Translations under genes and position numbers: made by a program
NCBI GenBank assembly: GCA_020829485.1
Contig: JAIVFU010000105.1
Span: 1 to 21,870, forward strand
DNA length: 21,870 nt
Direction: 5' to 3'
Source of the DNA: Nostoc sp. CHAB 5834
GTDB lineage: Bacteria; Cyanobacteriota; Cyanobacteriia; Cyanobacteriales; Nostocaceae
Shown here: positions 8,590 to 15,994 of the stretch, in pieces
How positions within the stretch are numbered: position 1 is the first letter of the stretch
Layout: each line of letters begins with the position of its first letter
The notes under the pieces: generated by a model
Database searches by the model: none
What the model was told of the DNA's origin: nothing
The model's input: the letters and a program-made list of their open reading frames with translations, nothing else

Positions 8590-10089
8590 TTACAAATCAG
8601 TCATCAACCTAGCCTTACGGAGAAAGAATTGCAGTACCGTTTCTTCACGGGAAATAATATCAGCCCTACCCTCCATGCCTAATTGAATGTGACACTGGTT
8701 TTTCCCTTTACCTAAAACCAGAGTTTCCGGTTCAATAGTCACTTCATAGAAAGCACCAGGCGCAGCAACTTTTGGACTAGTCGCATTAGACATAGATGCA
8801 TTTGTGCCATTCTTTTGAGGAGCGATCGCATCTGGAGAAATCGCTTGCACTTTACCATTGAGAGTACCATAATCTGGGTAAGGGCAAGCGCTCACCCGCA
8901 TTTGGACTTTTTGACCAATTTTTAACTTACTCTTATCTTCAGATGCAACACCTGCTTTGACAACCTGAACTGCATGACTAGGAACAATTTGCAATACTTC
9001 CTCGCCAGCACGCACAGTTTGACCTGGGTTTCGCAAATTGAGTTGTGAAATTATACCATCGGCAGTAGCTGCGATCGTAGTTTGCACTAAATCCATTTCC
9101 ACTTGTTTGAGTTCGCTAGTATCACGCTCCAACTGCTTTTCAATTTCAATCCGTTGGTTAACTAGAGCTTGGCGTTCCTTTTCTAATGTTGCTTTATTAC
9201 TTAACCCTGCGGCTTTTTCTTGAGCAATGCGCTCAGTAGCAACAGTCACTTCTGTATTACTTGGATTTACCGCAACTAAAGCGCGTTGTCTTCTGGCCAT
9301 GACAGCAGATACTGCTTGTTGTAACCGTTGAATTGTTTCTTTTTGCGCTTCCACTGCTGCTTCTTGCGCCTTTAGTGCTTGCTCTTGCTGTTTAGCAGCC
9401 AATTGTGCTTCTTCCAATTGATCCCTAGATAGCGCCCCTTGGTTAGCTGCACTCTCATATCGGTTCTGTTTTGACCGGGCTACACCCAAGGCAGCTTCAG
9501 TCGCGTGGAGATTCGCTTGTGCTGTTTTTAACTGTGCTTTCCCAACCTGCAATTCTTTCTCAGCAATTCTGATGTTGACATCAGCTTCTTGGAGTTCGGA
9601 AACAGTGGTAATATTTTTATCTTGATATTGCCGACGGCGACCGCTCAATTCGGCTTGGGCGCCAGTAATAATCCGGTTTACGCGGTCAGTTTCGGCTCGA
9701 ATCTGGCTGTTGAGGGCATTAATCTGGGCATTGATTTGCACCAGTTGTAACTTAGATTGTTGAATACTAGTTTGCAATTGGCTCTTTTTGGTTTGCAGAC
9801 GGGAATCGTCGATAGTTGCGATCGCATCTCCTTTTTTGATAACTTGATTTTCTTTGACATAAATGTGCATTACCTGACCTTCAGTCGCCGCTTGCACAAT
9901 TCGCAATTCACCCGCCGGACGCACAACCGCCTGTCCTTGGACTGTAACCTTATACTTAGTAATAGCAGCGACTGGAACAGCTAGTCCTAGAACGCAGAGA
10001 ATAAACATTCCACCAAAGCTTGTCCAACCACTAATTGGTGGGAGAAATTCGTTGGTTTGAATTGGGGGTAGAAAATTTGTGTTGCTCAC
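8590..10089 (-). CDS. HlyD-family periplasmic adaptor protein
   Basis: This 499-aa membrane-fusion protein would link the neighbouring C39-peptidase ABC exporter to an outer-membrane channel. A short cytoplasmic N-terminus is followed by one membrane helix (~25-43). A lipoyl-like half (~47-95, including EGQVMHIYVKENQVIKKGDA) comes next, then a long alanine/glutamine-rich coiled-coil hairpin (~97-330). The second lipoyl half (ATADGIISQLNLRNPGQTVR) and a beta-barrel region complete it. The start is GTG at 10089; no clear Shine-Dalgarno is visible, but family proteins start at about this point (N-NEFLPP--W). It follows the third double-glycine gene, with a hairpin terminator in between that may lower its expression relative to that gene. 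No TolC-like gene is in the window. Confidence 0.9.
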   Translation of the reverse strand: MSNTNFLPPIQTNEFLPPISGWTSFGGMFILCVLGLAVPVAAITKYKVTVQGQAVVRPAGELRIVQAATEGQVMHIYVKENQVIKKGDAIATIDDSRLQTKKSQLQTSIQQSKLQLVQINAQINALNSQIRAETDRVNRIITGAQAELSGRRRQYQDKNITTVSELQEADVNIRIAEKELQVGKAQLKTAQANLHATEAALGVARSKQNRYESAANQGALSRDQLEEAQLAAKQQEQALKAQEAAVEAQKETIQRLQQAVSAVMARRQRALVAVNPSNTEVTVATERIAQEKAAGLSNKATLEKERQALVNQRIEIEKQLERDTSELKQVEMDLVQTTIAATADGIISQLNLRNPGQTVRAGEEVLQIVPSHAVQVVKAGVASEDKSKLKIGQKVQMRVSACPYPDYGTLNGKVQAISPDAIAPQKNGTNASMSNATSPKVAAPGAFYEVTIEPETLVLGKGKNQCHIQLGMEGRADIISREETVLQFFLRKARLMTDL

Positions 10090-10134
10090 TATAGTTAGTT
10101 TAAATTTTGCATTTGCATCTGTTAAAGTTTTTCT

Positions 10135-10163
10135 GACAAGAAAAGCAGGGATAGACCCTGCTT
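10135..10163 (-). terminator. Rho-independent-type hairpin after the 82-aa peptide gene
   Basis: On the minus strand AAGCAGGG-TCTAT-CCCTGCTT forms a perfect 8-bp stem with a 5-nt loop (10143-10163), followed by TTCTTGTC, which extends the T-rich end of the stem. It lies about 40 nt past the stop of the peptide gene and before hlyD, so it could end or attenuate transcripts there. The T-tract is modest. Confidence 0.6.
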
Positions 10164-10204
10164 AAGAAGGAAATATCGCAGAGTTGTGGCTTAATAATTA
10201 GCCT

Positions 10205-10453
10205 TTAATACTCCCACTTTCCTCCGCCCCAAGGTACAGGCTTACTACCTCCAGTAGGTTTGCCTCCAGTCAAGAGAGAAAGACCAGCAATTGCACCAGC
10301 TGTTAATATCGCTGGCCATGATTTTTTAATTCTGTTTTTAACCTTTTTCCAAGCATCACCAAAGAAACCTCCACCACAGAGGCTTTCTTCTTCATCCAAA
10401 GAAAGGTCAGTGAAGAGGTCACTGTTTTCAATAGCGGTTATTTTGTCAGACAT
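10205..10453 (-). CDS. Double-glycine leader peptide precursor, cationic bacteriocin-like
   Basis: This 82-aa precursor has a leader with LFTDLSLDEEESLCGG, Gly-Gly at 27-28, the cleavage signal for C39 peptidases. Cleavage would leave ~54 aa starting GFFGDAWKKVKNRIKKSWPA. The core is a basic, tryptophan-containing amphipathic part, then a hydrophobic Ala/Gly/Leu segment (AILTAGAIAGLSLLTGG), then a Gly/Pro-rich tail ending KWEY. This looks like a membrane-active peptide, but activity is not shown by sequence. No modification enzyme is nearby. AAGGAG sits 7 nt before the ATG. The gene has its own conserved upstream motif (10570-10595) and a downstream hairpin, so it is probably a separate, strongly expressed transcript. 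The exporter gene is just upstream and the adaptor gene just downstream. Confidence 0.8.
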   Translation of the reverse strand: MSDKITAIENSDLFTDLSLDEEESLCGGGFFGDAWKKVKNRIKKSWPAILTAGAIAGLSLLTGGKPTGGSKPVPWGGGKWEY

Positions 10454-10569
10454 TGGTTTCTCCTTTTATGCTGATGCATTCATAATTTATTTGACTTTTA
10501 CACAGAGATATTTAAATAAGTAGATAGCTTCGTTAAAATGCAAATTTAATTATCTCTGTTATATCTGTA

Positions 10570-10595
10570 TACGACTGGTTTTGTTTTTTATGCAC
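10570..10595 (-). promoter_or_regulatory. Conserved two-block promoter-like motif upstream of the 82-aa peptide gene
   Basis: The minus strand reads GTGCATA (10595-10589), then 14 nt that are mostly A, then TCGTA (10574-10570). It lies ~116 nt before the start codon. The same blocks with the same 14-nt spacing precede the other two double-glycine genes. Downstream, ATATAACAGAGATA resembles ATATGCAGAGAGAT at the other two. Confidence 0.6.
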
Positions 10596-10695
10596 TTTCA
10601 ACAAAGGGTATTTAGAAAAAAATCTTAAGCTTGTAGGAAGCGTTACAATCCGGTTCGGACAAGACTCGATCCAATACTGCTTGGTTAAGCCTAAA

Positions 10696-10737
10696 AAATA
10701 AAAATGTGTAGGTTGGGTTTTGTTTCTCAACCTAACA
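10696..10737 (-). terminator. Probable terminator of the C39 exporter gene
   Basis: On the minus strand TAGGTTG (10734-10728), a 12-nt loop and CAACCTA (10715-10709) form a 7-bp stem. It is followed by CACATTTTTATTTTTT, a good T-tract, ~40 nt after the exporter stop. It is embedded in an interspersed-repeat-like sequence. Confidence 0.45.
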
Positions 10738-10762
10738 TTTTGCGGGGTTTGTTGGGTAACAC
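10706..10762. repeat. Interspersed GTAGGTTGGGTT-type cyanobacterial repeat
   Basis: TGTGTAGGTTGGGTTTTGTT, then TCTCAACCTAAC and further on TTTGTTGGGTAACACA, resemble the short GTAGGTTGGGTT... palindromic sequences scattered through many filamentous cyanobacterial genomes. The segment is bounded by TGTGT and ACACA. The resemblance is from memory, not from a search. Confidence 0.4.
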
Positions 10763-10775
10763 ATTGCCTCATAGC

Positions 10776-12995
10776 TTAATTGATGGCAGCAGACTTGCCG
10801 TTACGGTGAGCAGGTGAATATGTTAGCGCCAACGCATCCTGAGATGGGAAAATATCATCTAGGAAGTCTAAATGTTCACCAGGTAATTTCCGCAATTCTT
10901 CTGGTGTACCTTGGATTTTTAAGCTTCCTTGTTCTAAAAATACAATTAAATCTGCCCTCTGTATGACCTTAGGACGGTGACTAATTAGAATAGTAGTTTT
11001 ATCATGACGATGGGATAAAAGTCTATCTAGTACTTGTCTTTCGCTTACTGGGTCGAGTGCGCCCGTGGATTCATCTAAAATTAAGACAGGTGGCTCAGTA
11101 ACTATTGCTCTAGCTATGGCTAATCTTTGGCGTTGTCCACCGGAAAGATTTGCACCAAATTCTCCTAAAACAGTTTGATATTTATCGGGTAGTTTGCTGA
11201 TAAATTCATCTGCACCAGCAATTTGACAAGCTCTCACAATTTCTTCAAAACTAATATGAGGATAGCTAAAGTTGAAGTTATCAATAATAGAACGACTCCA
11301 GAAGTGGGGTTCTTGGGGAACTAATACCACCTGTTGTCGTAGACATTCTAACGACAGGTCTTGCTGGTTATAAAAACCATAACGAATATTGCCTGACTGA
11401 ACTTTATATAAGCCAGTCATCAGTTTCGCAAGGGTACTTTTACCACAGCCAGATTTACCAATTAAAGCAATTACTTTACCGCCAGGAATAGTTAAGGAAA
11501 AATCTTTTAGTAGCTCAACCCTACCTGCGTGATGGAAGTTAAGTTCAGTGCAGGTAATATCTGCATTACCAGGAAGTTGTGCCCAAGGCTTTTTAAAATC
11601 ATTTTCGTCTTCTGGGGTAGCATCAATAACTTCTGTCAGGCGTTGAATGACTATCTGGGCAGTGATAAACTTATTTACTAAGCCGATCGCAGCACCTAAA
11701 AAGCCAAGAAAGTTACCACTCATGCCGTTATATGCCATCAATTGACCGATTGTTAAGGTGCGATTAATGACTAAATAGCTACCCATCCAAAGGATGCCAA
11801 TACTAATGAAAGTGGAAAGAATGCCAGTAACTGTACTGCTATAAAGTCCCAGCTTCATCATACTCCAGCCCAAGTTGGCAAGACGACCATAATTGCCTTG
11901 GTATTCTTCCCAAGCTTGGGGTGTAGCTTGGGTAGTTTTTAATACTTGGACGCCGCGAAATGTTTCCACCAAAAAGCCTTGGTTTTCTGTACCTTGAACA
12001 ATCATATTGCGGGTTTTCTGGCGCATCGCGGGTAGGAAAAGCAAGCTAACAGCCGTAATAATGATAAATGCAACTATGGAAGCTACAGTTAATTCCCAAC
12101 TGTAAAAGAGCATAAAGCCCAAGGAGATTACAGCAATAAAAAATTGACTGGGTAATCCGAGGACGATTTGGGAAACTAAGCTATTGATGGCGTTGACATC
12201 AGCAATCCGACTGACAACTTCCCCACTGCGTCGTCCTTCAAAGTAGGATAGGGGTAAATGTAAGAGTTTGCGTCCGTATTCTAGGATTAGTCCTAATTGC
12301 AATCTTTGACCAAAGTGACCGATGAGGTGAGATTGCACTAAGCTAATGGCGCTTCTAATTAAGTTCATGGCGATAACGCCAATAGCGACGGTGGTTAGCA
12401 GTTGGGTATCTCCCCGCACTAGGACATCATCGGTGAGGAGTTGCATCATGAAGGGAGATGTCAGAGAAAGCAATCCAATAGCGATGTTAATGGCGATCGC
12501 TTGAGCGAGAATAAAGCGATAGGGCCAAACCCTTTGGATATAACGCCCAAGACCGCCAATTTTATCTGATTCTTGTTGATAAAAGCGGCTGTCGTCAGGG
12601 GTTAGCAGTAACATCACGCCATTACCCCAACCAGCCATTAACTCTTCACGGCTAAGATAACGGATACCAATACCAGGGTCAGCTATAACGTATTTTTTGC
12701 CTTTTTGTCCGTATAAAACTACCCAGTGGTAGCCTTTCCAGTGGATAATGGCTGGTAGAGATATTTGGTGTAATTGGTCGATTAGTTGAGGAGTGGCTTT
12801 AACTTGGCGGGCATTGAATCCTAGCACTTCTGCACCCCGGCTTAATCCCAGGAGAGAGGTTCCTCTGGAACCTGTGCCAACCGCTTCCCGAACGCGGTTG
12901 AGGGCAAATGTGCGTCCGTAATATTTGGCAATGGTAGCTAGGCAGGCGGCTCCGCAGTCTTCTTCGCTGTGTTGTTGGATAATTGGGTATTTCAT
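10776..12995 (-). CDS. Peptidase-containing ABC exporter (C39 bacteriocin-type)
   Basis: This 739-aa protein should cleave double-glycine leaders and export the cargo. The C39 peptidase domain (1-~135) has Cys14 in QHSEEDCGAACLA, His90 in HWVVLYG and Asp106 in DPGIG, the full catalytic triad. Six membrane helices are expected in ~150-445. The ATPase domain has Walker A GKSGCGKST (~513-521), a Q-loop VPQEP, signature LSGGQRQR (~617-624), Walker B LILDE and ILISHR. ATG 12995 is chosen because it begins the conserved family start MKYPIIQQHS. The frame stays open upstream to 13058, but that extension runs through a strong hairpin and is not family-like. It lies 134 nt after the 141-aa double-glycine gene with no new motif, so it is probably cotranscribed with it. 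Substrates are likely the three neighbouring precursors. Confidence 0.95.
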   Translation of the reverse strand: MKYPIIQQHSEEDCGAACLATIAKYYGRTFALNRVREAVGTGSRGTSLLGLSRGAEVLGFNARQVKATPQLIDQLHQISLPAIIHWKGYHWVVLYGQKGKKYVIADPGIGIRYLSREELMAGWGNGVMLLLTPDDSRFYQQESDKIGGLGRYIQRVWPYRFILAQAIAINIAIGLLSLTSPFMMQLLTDDVLVRGDTQLLTTVAIGVIAMNLIRSAISLVQSHLIGHFGQRLQLGLILEYGRKLLHLPLSYFEGRRSGEVVSRIADVNAINSLVSQIVLGLPSQFFIAVISLGFMLFYSWELTVASIVAFIIITAVSLLFLPAMRQKTRNMIVQGTENQGFLVETFRGVQVLKTTQATPQAWEEYQGNYGRLANLGWSMMKLGLYSSTVTGILSTFISIGILWMGSYLVINRTLTIGQLMAYNGMSGNFLGFLGAAIGLVNKFITAQIVIQRLTEVIDATPEDENDFKKPWAQLPGNADITCTELNFHHAGRVELLKDFSLTIPGGKVIALIGKSGCGKSTLAKLMTGLYKVQSGNIRYGFYNQQDLSLECLRQQVVLVPQEPHFWSRSIIDNFNFSYPHISFEEIVRACQIAGADEFISKLPDKYQTVLGEFGANLSGGQRQRLAIARAIVTEPPVLILDESTGALDPVSERQVLDRLLSHRHDKTTILISHRPKVIQRADLIVFLEQGSLKIQGTPEELRKLPGEHLDFLDDIFPSQDALALTYSPAHRNGKSAAIN

Positions 12996-13032
12996 AATTT
13001 GTATATGGAATCTTTCATCCTCTGCAAGATAA

Positions 13033-13051
13033 TCGGGGCAGAAAGCCCCGA
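13033..13051 (-). terminator. Hairpin between the 141-aa gene and the exporter, possible attenuator
   Basis: TCGGGGC and GCCCCGA form a 7-bp GC-rich stem around a 5-nt loop, followed on the minus strand by TTATCTT, a weak T-tract. It sits between a small secreted-protein gene and its exporter, where partial termination or mRNA stabilisation would set the stoichiometry. The same stem recurs at 13767-13784. Confidence 0.45.
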
Positions 13052-13129
13052 CACCCAATATTTAACTCCTGAGAACCAAAAGTTTGACCCTGGAGTTATT
13101 GACGATCCCAAAGTTTTCAGGAGTGCTTT

Positions 13130-13555
13130 TTAAGCATAGACCGCGTAGGTTACGTCATAAATAGAGCCGCTTCCACTAATGCGTTCTGTTACAAAACCAT
13201 TTGTAGGAGTGCTTCCAACAGAAAAACCGCCTAGATAGTCATCCCTACCAGCGAAACCGCCGTCGGAATCAAACAAATTAATGCTTGCAGTTCCATCAAA
13301 TGGCTTCTCTATGGAGAAATTGGCGGTTTCGCCAGTATCTACGTCGTTAGTTTTATTGGTTTTATCTCCATTTATTCTGGCATATACGTCGTCTCCATTA
13401 AACGAACCGAAGTCTGCACCTGCTTTAATTGCAGTGGCTTTATACAAGAAAAGCGAAGCACCACCTTCAATGACAGATCCTTCTTCGGGAGTTAAGTTAG
13501 TAAATAATTGTTCTTGATCGACAAAGGAATTGCTAGAGGTAGAAATATTCGACAT
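13130..13555 (-). CDS. Double-glycine leader protein with a C2-like/beta-sandwich cargo
   Basis: This 141-aa precursor has a leader with EQLFTNLTPEEGSVIEGG, Gly-Gly at 31-32, closely matching the leader of the 92-aa gene. The remaining ~109 aa are not peptide-like. They read as a small beta-rich domain (LYKATAIKAG, GDDVYARINGD, FSIEKPFDGTASINLFDSDG, DDYLGGFSVG, GSIYDVTYAVYA). The LFDSDGG---RDDYLG stretch recalls Ca2+-binding loops of C2-like domains; this is inference, not an identified family. It would be a secreted, folded beta protein, a different cargo class from the two peptides. AAGGAG lies 8 nt before the ATG. A conserved motif lies ~134 nt upstream, and the exporter gene follows. Confidence 0.8.
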   Translation of the reverse strand: MSNISTSSNSFVDQEQLFTNLTPEEGSVIEGGASLFLYKATAIKAGADFGSFNGDDVYARINGDKTNKTNDVDTGETANFSIEKPFDGTASINLFDSDGGFAGRDDYLGGFSVGSTPTNGFVTERISGSGSIYDVTYAVYA

Positions 13556-13594
13556 GGTTTTTCTCCTTTTTTAGTTGATTGATATTCTCTTTAA

Positions 13595-13758
13595 GCCCCA
13601 TGCAGAACTGATTAAGTCAGTTTTGATTCACCTTGCTTGCATCTTTTTTGTGATACTTACTAAATGAATCTCTCTGCATATCACTCTTTACGATTACTTT
13701 TAGTTTTTATGCACGGAGAATAGAAAATTTGTAAAAAAATCTGTAAAATCCTTATGCA
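13595..13758 (-). repeat. Duplicated upstream region, copy A (before the 141-aa gene)
   Basis: About 164 bp matches 14496-14657 almost collinearly. Shared blocks are GCCCCATGCAGA, TCACCTT, the 25-bp block from 13671 through TCACTCTTTACGA, TTTTTATGCAC and TGTAAAATCCTTATGCA. The offset drifts only from 901 to 899. It carries the promoter motif and most of the 5' leader of the downstream gene. Confidence 0.85.
13689..13714 (-). promoter_or_regulatory. Conserved two-block promoter-like motif upstream of the 141-aa gene
   Basis: The minus strand reads GTGCATA (13714-13708), the 14-nt spacer AAAACTAAAAGTAA, then TCGTA (13693-13689), followed by AAGAGTGATATGCAGAGAG. An AT-rich stretch lies just upstream. 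It is ~134 nt before the start codon. Confidence 0.65.
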
Positions 13759-13759
13759 T

Positions 13760-13784
13760 AAAAAAATCGGGGCAAGTGCCCCGA
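13760..13784 (-). terminator. Rho-independent terminator closing the 92-aa gene transcript
   Basis: On the minus strand TCGGGGC-ACTT-GCCCCGA (13784-13767) is a perfect 7-bp GC-rich stem followed by seven T residues. It lies ~345 nt past the stop of the 92-aa gene, beyond an IS remnant, and immediately before the promoter region of the next gene, so it insulates the two. Confidence 0.75.
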
Positions 13785-13909
13785 CCTTATACTGTGTTCA
13801 GCTTTTTAGCTCAGATTTTTGAGTGGTTGCCTCTTTGATCTGAACCGAGACAGGAAAATTAACCTCAGAAATTCAAATCAGTAAAACCAGGGTTAGCGCG
13901 TTTCAAACC

Positions 13910-14091
13910 TTATTCACAGGGGTATTCTAGCAGAGGGGAAAAGTTTGCGAGATCCGCCAATACAGAAACCATATACTGATCTGATCATTCATAGCCGTTC
14001 GCCGTGACTTTTGGCGAATACTGCGGCGAAAAGATGATTCTCGATCTAAGGCATTGAGGACAATGCGACGTAGTAAGGCAAAGTTTTGTAG
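13910..14091 (-). pseudogene. ISAs1-like transposase, C-terminal remnant with frameshift
   Basis: Minus-strand translation gives LQNFALLRRIVLNALDRESS, then FRRSIRQKSRRTAMNDQ. A 5-nt tandem duplication (GATCAGATCAG near 13976-13986) then shifts the frame, after which YMVSVLADLANFSPLLEYP continues to a TAA at 13910-13912. The order NFALLRRI-LN-L--E-S then R-KR---A---YM--VL is the C-terminal pattern of ISAs1/H-repeat transposases, recalled rather than searched. The rest of the IS is absent, so insertion and deletion have already occurred. It starts ~35 nt after the stop of the 92-aa gene. Confidence 0.6.
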
Positions 14092-14127
14092 GCACGCGAT
14101 GAACTTGAACTGCTCCCTGGAACGAGT

Positions 14128-14406
14128 TCAAAATATAGACTTAATAACGCTTTTTATGCCTTTTCCAACAGCTTTAGCTCCGTCTTTTATGGCTCCTCCA
14201 ACATCTTCAGCTACGTCTTTTATGGGTGGTACAATCACTGGTACAATCACTGTTACAACAGCTGTTACAACTGCGTCTCCAATGGCATCTCCTATGTCCT
14301 CTCCGTAGCCGTACTCTGGGTTTTGATTCCGCAAACCTCCACTGACAGCAGCTGCTTCTTCAGGGATTAATTCAGTGAACAATTGTTCATGCTGATTGTC
14401 TTTCAT
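14128..14406 (-). CDS. Double-glycine leader peptide precursor, amphipathic
   Basis: This 92-aa precursor has the leader EQLFTELIPEEAAAVSGG with Gly-Gly at 23-24, the classic cyanobacterial form. The ~68-aa product begins LRNQNPEYGYGEDIGDAIGD. It continues with a Val/Ile-rich hydrophobic segment (AVVTAVVTVIVPVIVPP) and ends with a cationic amphipathic tail (GAKAVGKGIKSVIKSIF). It is bacteriocin-like by composition. ATG 14406 is preferred over the longer frame from 14502, because AAGGAG lies 7 nt before it and the leader then has normal length. The long extension would also be encoded partly in the duplicated upstream DNA. It is the first gene of the leftward arm, diverging from the sigma-factor gene. 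Confidence 0.82.
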   Translation of the reverse strand: MKDNQHEQLFTELIPEEAAAVSGGLRNQNPEYGYGEDIGDAIGDAVVTAVVTVIVPVIVPPIKDVAEDVGGAIKDGAKAVGKGIKSVIKSIF

Positions 14407-14495
14407 GTTTTTCTCCTTGATTAAAATTGACTTAAGTTTCCTAAAAAGAAGTTTTTCCCCAGGTAGAGGAATAAGTAATGAGGCAGTAATCAAAT

Positions 14496-14657
14496 GCCCC
14501 ATGCAGAGATAATTGGATAAATTTTAATTCACCTTATTTGCACTTTTTTATAGTACTTGCTAGGTAAATCTCTCTGCATATCACTCTTTACGACGACTTT
14601 TAATTTTTATGCACTTAGATCAGAAAGTTTTTGAAAAATCTGTAAAATCCTTATGCA
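14496..14657 (-). repeat. Duplicated upstream region, copy B (before the 92-aa gene)
   Basis: Partner of 13595-13758. It contains the promoter motif and leader of the 92-aa gene and reaches the divergent sigma-factor side. The longer start of that gene (ATG 14653) lies in its last bases. Confidence 0.85.
14589..14614 (-). promoter_or_regulatory. Conserved two-block promoter-like motif upstream of the 92-aa gene
   Basis: The minus strand reads GTGCATA (14614-14608), the 14-nt spacer AAAATTAAAAGTCG, then TCGTA (14593-14589), followed by AAGAGTGATATGCAGAGAG. It is ~183 nt before ATG 14406. It lies in the divergent intergenic region, where it could also affect the sigma-factor gene. Confidence 0.65.
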
Positions 14658-14730
14658 GCAAGGAATTAGCTTTTGGCTATATGACTGTATAATTGAAATC
14701 AGCTATGGTTCAAACAACGGCAAATATTCC

Positions 14731-15918
14731 ATGCAACCCCGGCAGGGCATTGTTGAAATTTTTTCTACATTTTTGCAATTTGATCTAGAGCAATTTAGTG
14801 GTTGGGCAACAGATGCCAAACTGCGACGCAGTATTAAAAGTTGCTTGGAACGGTCTTCAAAACAAGAATCAGATACCTTTTGGGCAATTTACTGGTATCA
14901 AGTTTGGCACAATCAACCCAGTTCTCTAGCTGTGGGACATATTTCTGCTTATTTACAAGAGGTGTGCTATTGGACTGCAAGAAAATTTGCCCTGAACTTT
15001 TCCACTCAGTCCTCTGTAGCAGACTGTTTTCAGATGGCGATCGCTAGTCTTACCAAAATCCTTAAAACTTTCAATCCTCAATACAGTTTACATTTAAAAG
15101 GTTATGCAGAATTAGCTTTTGAATCGATTATCAAGGATATACTGCGCTTACGTCGAGAAGCAGACATTTGTTCAGACTGGGCATTATTGCATAAACTCAG
15201 CCGCAAACGACTAGTGCAGTCATTACAAAATGCCGGATTTAACGCCGAAAGCATCGAGAGTTATGTTTTAGCCTGGGAATGCTTTAAGGAACTCTATACA
15301 GGCGACAACACAAAAATCCGTCAGCTTACCAAACCAGATGCTGTGACTTGGGAGGCTATTACTAATCTTTATAATGCAGAACGTTTAAGCCGATTGAGTT
15401 CACCCACTCCCGCAGTCAACCAGCAAACTATAGAAACCTGGCTATTATCTTCTGCTAAAGCTGCCCGTAATTTCCTTTATCCTAAGTTTGTTTCCGCAGA
15501 CGCTCCCCTCAAACAAGAAGAGGATGGTAATTTATTAGATATACTGCCTGTAGATTTGCAAACATCTTTACTAACGGAAATTATTGAGCAGGAAGAAGCT
15601 GCCAATATGCGATCACAGCAAACTCAGTTAAACCAAGTTTTGTCCCAAGCGATCGCTGCAATGGATGCAAAGTCACAACAACTACTACAAGTTTACTACG
15701 GTCAGAAGCTGACTCAAATAGAAATTGCTGCACACCTAGAAATTAAGCAATATACTGTTTCCCGTCGCCTTAGCAGCATTAAAAAGTCATTGCTGCTGAC
15801 TTTAACACAGTGGAGTCAAAACACCTTGCATATTTCCCCTAAATCCGACGTAATAGATGCCATAAACACAAGTTTAGAGGAATGGCTCAAAGTCCAATAT
15901 AGCCATACCCAGATTTAA
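14731..15918 (+). CDS. Sigma-70-family RNA polymerase sigma factor (cyanobacterial, atypical)
   Basis: The protein is 395 aa from ATG 14731. The frame is open from ATG 14653 (421 aa), but the family, as I recall it, begins MxPRQGIVEIFSTFLQFD; neither start has a clear Shine-Dalgarno. The C-terminal part, LTQIEIAAHLEIKQYTVSRR followed by LSSIKKSLL, is a clear sigma region 4 helix-turn-helix that would contact the -35 box. The preceding AAMDAKSQQLLQVYYGQK fits the first region 4 helix. A helical, basic region near residues 100-190 is the likely region 2. The long middle is unlike short ECF sigmas. It should direct polymerase to a special promoter set; the shared motif at four genes nearby is an obvious candidate. 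It is followed 76 bp later by the DUF1822 gene, likely an operon. Confidence 0.82.
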   Translation: MQPRQGIVEIFSTFLQFDLEQFSGWATDAKLRRSIKSCLERSSKQESDTFWAIYWYQVWHNQPSSLAVGHISAYLQEVCYWTARKFALNFSTQSSVADCFQMAIASLTKILKTFNPQYSLHLKGYAELAFESIIKDILRLRREADICSDWALLHKLSRKRLVQSLQNAGFNAESIESYVLAWECFKELYTGDNTKIRQLTKPDAVTWEAITNLYNAERLSRLSSPTPAVNQQTIETWLLSSAKAARNFLYPKFVSADAPLKQEEDGNLLDILPVDLQTSLLTEIIEQEEAANMRSQQTQLNQVLSQAIAAMDAKSQQLLQVYYGQKLTQIEIAAHLEIKQYTVSRRLSSIKKSLLLTLTQWSQNTLHISPKSDVIDAINTSLEEWLKVQYSHTQI

Positions 15919-15994
15919 TGAGCAGACAAAAAATAATTTTGTCTCTCCCCTCTCCCTAATATGGTCTTTATATGAAGCCATTCTAAAATTATTT

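Noticed and set aside
12996..13058. 21-codon N-terminal extension of the exporter
   Set aside because: It runs through a GC-rich hairpin and precedes the conserved MKYP start of the C39 domain.
14407..14502. 32-codon N-terminal extension of the 92-aa precursor
   Set aside because: A strong AAGGAG and a normal leader length favour ATG 14406; the extension enters duplicated non-coding DNA.
15924..15944. Perfect hairpin AGACAAAA-AATAA-TTTTGTCT after the sigma-factor gene
   Set aside because: It is AT-rich with no T-tract on the plus strand, so it is not called a terminator; it might be a processing site.
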